Assembly (NCBI RefSeq): GCF_002778325.1
Contig: NZ_NESI01000010.1
Coordinates: forward strand, 1 to 64,000
Source: Limnohabitans sp. B9-3
GTDB taxonomy: Bacteria; Pseudomonadota; Gammaproteobacteria; Burkholderiales; Burkholderiaceae_C
Reading direction: 5' to 3'
DNA: 64,000 nucleotides
Shown here: positions 61,614 to 64,000 of the stretch, piece by piece
How positions within the stretch are numbered: the stretch's first letter is position 1
How the letters are laid out: each line of letters begins with the position of its first letter
Translations under genes and position numbers: made by a program
Notes under the pieces: generated by a model
Seen by the model: the letters and a program-made list of their open reading frames with translations, nothing else
What the model was told of the DNA's origin: nothing
Database searches by the model: none

Positions 61614-61643
61614 AAAACCCCGCTTGAAACAAGCGGGGTTTTT
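61614..61643. terminator. Rho-independent terminator after purC
   Basis: AAAACCCCGCTTG pairs with CAAGCGGGGTTTT over the loop AAA, with a T-run on the plus strand and an A-run on the other side. It ends the pyk-fba-purC unit before the BrnT/BrnA module. Confidence 0.93.
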
Positions 61644-61689
61644 GACTTCTGGCTGGTCATTTTTGCGCCTGACCCTTGAAGAATGGGGG

Positions 61690-61729
61690 TTGTCAGTCTT
61701 GACAAATTGATTTATTGTTAATACATTAA
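61690..61729 (+). promoter_or_regulatory. Strong promoter with two dyads upstream of brnT
   Basis: A consensus -35 TTGACA (61699-61704), exactly 17 bp spacing and -10 TACATT (61722-61727) drive the module. The dyad TTGTCA-GTCT-TGACAA (61690-61705) overlaps the -35, and TTAAT-AC-ATTAA (61718-61729) overlaps the -10. Both are natural sites for autorepression by the BrnA antitoxin. This AT-rich stretch stands out from the surrounding GC-rich DNA. Confidence 0.75.
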
Positions 61730-61741
61730 TTTATCCATCGG

Positions 61742-62008
61742 ATGCACTACGAATTTGACCCCGTCAAAGACGACAGCAATTTCAAAAAGCACGGCTTGCG
61801 CTTATCGGATGCGGAAGACTTTGAATGGGAAACCGCATGGATCTTGGAGGATCGCCGCCGGACGTATGCCGAGCCAAGGTTTGAAGCCAAGGGCTATGTA
61901 GGTGAGCGCTTGTGCGTGATGGTGTTCTGTTTGCGCGATAGCGCATTGCGCATCATCAGTTTGCGCAAAGCCAATTTACGAGAGGTGAAGAGTTATGCCA
62001 AAGCTTAA
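61742..62008 (+). CDS. brnT: BrnT family toxin
   Basis: This is a ribonuclease toxin of the RelE-like BrnT family, with 88 residues. The family opening is YEFDPVKDDSNFKKHGLRLSDA-like (W/F-D-x-x-K-x-x-x-N-x-x-K-H-G). The core RLCVMVFCLRDSALRIISLRKAN carries the basic catalytic residues, with ARG-like LREVKSY at the end. BrnT blocks translation until neutralised by BrnA. It overlaps brnA by 14 bases. Confidence 0.93.
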   Translation: MHYEFDPVKDDSNFKKHGLRLSDAEDFEWETAWILEDRRRTYAEPRFEAKGYVGERLCVMVFCLRDSALRIISLRKANLREVKSYAKA

Positions 62009-62330
62009 AGCAGGAACTGTATTGCCAACGGCGCAAGACGATGCCGCAATTGCAACGGGTATTGCCGCAGATGCCGATTCTCGCGAATTGACACATGTTT
62101 GGGACAGTCAAGCTAAGCCAGCGCAAGAGGCGCTGTCAGCAAGCGTTTACGAGGCTTTGGTCGCGATGAAGCGACCGCGCGGTCGACCCAAAGCGGAGGC
62201 CACCAAGGTGTTCACAGCGATTCGTCTGGACGCTGATTTAGTGGGCGCATTTAAAGCCACGGGTAAGGGTTGGCAAACCCGTGTGAACTCAGCGTTGCGT
62301 CAATACATCCAAGAGCACCCGCTGAGCTAG
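61995..62330 (+). CDS. brnA: BrnA family antitoxin
   Basis: This is the ribbon-helix-helix antitoxin, with 111 residues. The C-terminal half holds the RHH-like DNA-binding fold: TKVFTAIRLDADLVGAFKAT followed by GKGWQTRVNSALRQYIQEH. A PRGRPKAEA stretch precedes it. The N-terminal 50 residues probably bind BrnT. It autoregulates the promoter at 61699 by analogy with characterised BrnTA. It is convergent with the thioredoxin-TPR gene, 8 bases apart. Confidence 0.93.
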   Translation: MPKLKAGTVLPTAQDDAAIATGIAADADSRELTHVWDSQAKPAQEALSASVYEALVAMKRPRGRPKAEATKVFTAIRLDADLVGAFKATGKGWQTRVNSALRQYIQEHPLS

Positions 62331-62338
62331 CAGCGAGA

Positions 62339-63295
62339 TCAGTTCAGCGCCATGCTGAGCTTGCGGCGGTAGCGAGAAATCATCTCCAGCACGGGGTCTT
62401 CTTGTACCGCAGCTTTGCCGGTTAATTCGATGCCGCCAGCGGATTTGCCGAAGGCGGCATCGTCCGTTTTGGGCTTGGGTGGGGTCATGAGTTCCAAGAT
62501 AGACACGTAGGTTTTGCGCGCCACATCGTGGTTCCATGCCTTGTCACGCATGATGATTTCGAGCAGCTCTTCCATCGCGTTTTCAAACAATTCGGCAGCA
62601 ATCAACACGCGTGCTTTGGCCAAGCGGGTGTCGAAGTCGCGTTTGTTTTGGGCGATGGCGGCGTCGAACTGCTCGAAGCTCCAAGCTGCGCGCTCGTCGG
62701 TCGCCACGAATTGCAAAGCTTTCAGCCAATAGTTCAGGGCGTCAAAGCGCAGCTGCAGCGGAATTTCTGTGAGTTTGGGACTCAGCGCGGCCTCGGCTTC
62801 GGCCAGTTCACCGACCGAAATCAGCAGTTTCACCAAGTTGTAGCGGGTTTCGTCGTCGGCGGGGTTTTGGCTCAGCGCATCGCTGAGTTTGGCCAGGGCG
62901 GCGTGTGCGTCGCCCGATTGCAGCAGCTGATCGGCTTCTTGGGCGTCGGCTTGTGCGGCCACTTCGCCGTCGGAGGGCAAGTGTTTGTCCAAGAATTCCC
63001 GCACTTTGCCCTCAGGAATTGCGCCCATGAAGCCGTCCACAGGGCGACCGCCCATCAACAAAATGCAGGTGGGCAAGCTTTTCACACCAAATGCGCCCGC
63101 CAACTGCTGCTCGGTGTCGGCGTTGATTTTGACCAGCTTGAAGCGGCCTGCGTAGGCAGCTTCCAACTTTTCCAGCACGGGGCCGAGGGATTTGCAGGGC
63201 CCGCACCAGTCGGCCCAAAAGTCCACCAACACGGGGGTGGTTTGAGAAGCGGCGATCACATCGGCCTCGAAATTTTCCATCGTCACATCGATCAT
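62339..63295 (-). CDS. cnoX: Thioredoxin-TPR protein, CnoX (YbbN) type
   Basis: This is a co-chaperone-like protein of 318 residues with an N-terminal thioredoxin domain (about 1-110; active site [10 protein letters not shown] with Cys31 and Cys34) and a C-terminal TPR region (about 115-285; [21 protein letters not shown]). The CGPC active site is intact, unlike E. coli CnoX, whose site is SQHC, so it may keep oxidoreductase activity. It starts with ATG at 63295, divergent from purE, with 48 bases between. Confidence 0.93.
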   Translation of the reverse strand: MIDVTMENFEADVIAASQTTPVLVDFWADWCGPCKSLGPVLEKLEAAYAGRFKLVKINADTEQQLAGAFGVKSLPTCILLMGGRPVDGFMGAIPEGKVREFLDKHLPSDGEVAAQADAQEADQLLQSGDAHAALAKLSDALSQNPADDETRYNLVKLLISVGELAEAEAALSPKLTEIPLQLRFDALNYWLKALQFVATDERAAWSFEQFDAAIAQNKRDFDTRLAKARVLIAAELFENAMEELLEIIMRDKAWNHDVARKTYVSILELMTPPKPKTDDAAFGKSAGGIELTGKAAVQEDPVLEMISRYRRKLSMALN

Positions 63296-63343
63296 GGGGG
63301 TCCCGTCTTAAAATTCGTTTTTGCTTACACACACAGCCACATC

Positions 63344-63835
63344 ATGACCCAGTGCCAAGTCGGCGTCGTCATGGGTTCCAATTCTGATTGGGACACCATG
63401 CAACATGCAGCCCAGATTCTCCAAGAATTTGGGGTCGCTTTTGAAACCCGTGTGGTTTCTGCCCACCGCATGCCTGACGACATGTTTGCCTACGCTGAGG
63501 CCGCGCAAGACCGTGGTCTGCGCGCCATCATCGCAGGCGCGGGTGGGGCGGCGCATTTGCCGGGCATGTTGGCGGCCAAAACCATCGTGCCGGTGCTGGG
63601 TGTGCCGGTGGCGAGCAAGCATTTGCAAGGCGTGGACTCGTTGCACAGCATTGTGCAAATGCCCAAAGGTATTCCGGTGGCCACGTTTGCCATTGGCAAT
63701 GCGGGCGCGGCGAACGCGGCCTTGTTCGCCGTAGCCCTGCTGGCGTCGACCGATCCTGTGTTGGCTGAAAAGCTGCAAGCCTTTCGTGTGGCACAAACCG
63801 ACGTGGCCCGCAACATGACGCTGCCACCCGTATGA
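63344..63835 (+). CDS. purE: N5-carboxyaminoimidazole ribonucleotide mutase
   Basis: PurE rearranges N5-CAIR to CAIR in purine synthesis. It has 163 residues. Signatures are [24 protein letters not shown] (catalytic His), [19 protein letters not shown] and [19 protein letters not shown]. The frame is open far upstream, but similarity begins at this ATG. It overlaps purK by 4 bases (ATGA). Confidence 0.98.
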   Translation: MTQCQVGVVMGSNSDWDTMQHAAQILQEFGVAFETRVVSAHRMPDDMFAYAEAAQDRGLRAIIAGAGGAAHLPGMLAAKTIVPVLGVPVASKHLQGVDSLHSIVQMPKGIPVATFAIGNAGAANAALFAVALLASTDPVLAEKLQAFRVAQTDVARNMTLPPV

Positions 63836-64000
63836 GCAAAACCTTGAAGCCTTTGCTGCCCGGCTCGACTTTGGGCGTGTTGGGCGGCGGCCAGTTGGGC
63901 CGCATGTGGGCGCACACCGCGCAGCGTATGGGCTACAACACGGCGGTGCTCGACCCCGATGCACAAAGCCCCGCAGGCTTGGTCAGCCACCACCACATCC
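63832..64000 (+). CDS. purK: N5-carboxyaminoimidazole ribonucleotide synthase, N-terminal part
   Basis: This is the start of PurK, the ATP-grasp enzyme that carboxylates AIR to N5-CAIR. About 56 codons are in the window before the right edge. They contain the Rossmann-like opening [18 protein letters not shown] (about 13-30), then [16 protein letters not shown]. The ATG overlaps the purE stop, so the two are translated as a coupled pair. Confidence 0.95.
   Translation, partial: MSKTLKPLLPGSTLGVLGGGQLGRMWAHTAQRMGYNTAVLDPDAQSPAGLVSHHHI

Noticed and set aside
62528..63343. Long upstream extension of purE
   Set aside because: It is the antisense shadow of the thioredoxin-TPR gene. The PurE family starts at the ATG at 63344.

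Overview
The window looks like a chromosomal segment of a GC-rich betaproteobacterium of the order Burkholderiales, most likely family Comamonadaceae. The evidence is the gene orders (yajC-secD-secF; smg-dprA divergent from def-fmt; the pgk-pyk-fba-purC-purE-purK block), a monofunctional RfaE2, a DUF3717/DUF1289 protein and the single-chain 2-oxoacid:ferredoxin oxidoreductase. The genus cannot be fixed from the sequence alone. Almost everything is coding, no intergenic gap exceeds about 250 bases, and I see no tRNA, rRNA or CRISPR.

Layout. 1-850: end of an IS256-family element inserted in, and truncating, a tyrosine-recombinase gene, so the left edge is probably the end of a mobile island. 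970-6655: housekeeping genes (moaC, a BepA-like protease, a small membrane protein, a DUF1289 protein, yaeQ, purB, a GST). 6663-13443: a tight seven-gene minus-strand operon (periplasmic glutathione peroxidase, FAD oxidoreductase, DUF1365, cyclopropane-fatty-acid-synthase-like methyltransferase, chalcone-isomerase-like protein, SDR, NTF2-like protein). It is divergent from a MerR regulator that carries the B12 photoreceptor motifs of CarH/LitR, so this is a probable light-responsive lipid-modification cluster. 13440-25331: rfaE2, glnE, yhdP, a two-component pair, mltA and two unknowns. 25409-36596: 2-oxoacid:ferredoxin oxidoreductase, yajC-secDF, smg-dprA, def-fmt and azlCD.

36593-54125 is a sugar-acid catabolic island of about 17.5 kb. 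An eleven-gene minus-strand operon encodes a CUT1 ABC importer, gluconokinase, 5-ketogluconate reductase, L-idonate dehydrogenase, a cupin, a GntR regulator, a DenD-like epimerase-fold dehydrogenase and an SDR. A separate minus-strand gene encodes a 2-hydroxyacid dehydrogenase. A divergent plus-strand set encodes an IlvD/Edd aldonate dehydratase, an SDR, a KDG kinase, a HIBADH-family enzyme, an SDR and a UxaA-type dehydratase. The predicted reactions converge on gluconate-6-phosphate and 2-keto-3-deoxygluconate (Entner-Doudoroff entry), but no aldolase is encoded here. A near-identical 17-bp motif lies in both promoter regions and may be the GntR operator.

54244-64000 is the conserved pgk-pyk-fba-purC-purE-purK backbone, interrupted at two junctions: between pgk and pyk (small secreted protein, RelE/Xre toxin-antitoxin pair, fatty acid desaturase) and between purC and purE (BrnT/BrnA toxin-antitoxin pair, thioredoxin-TPR protein). 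purK runs off the right edge.
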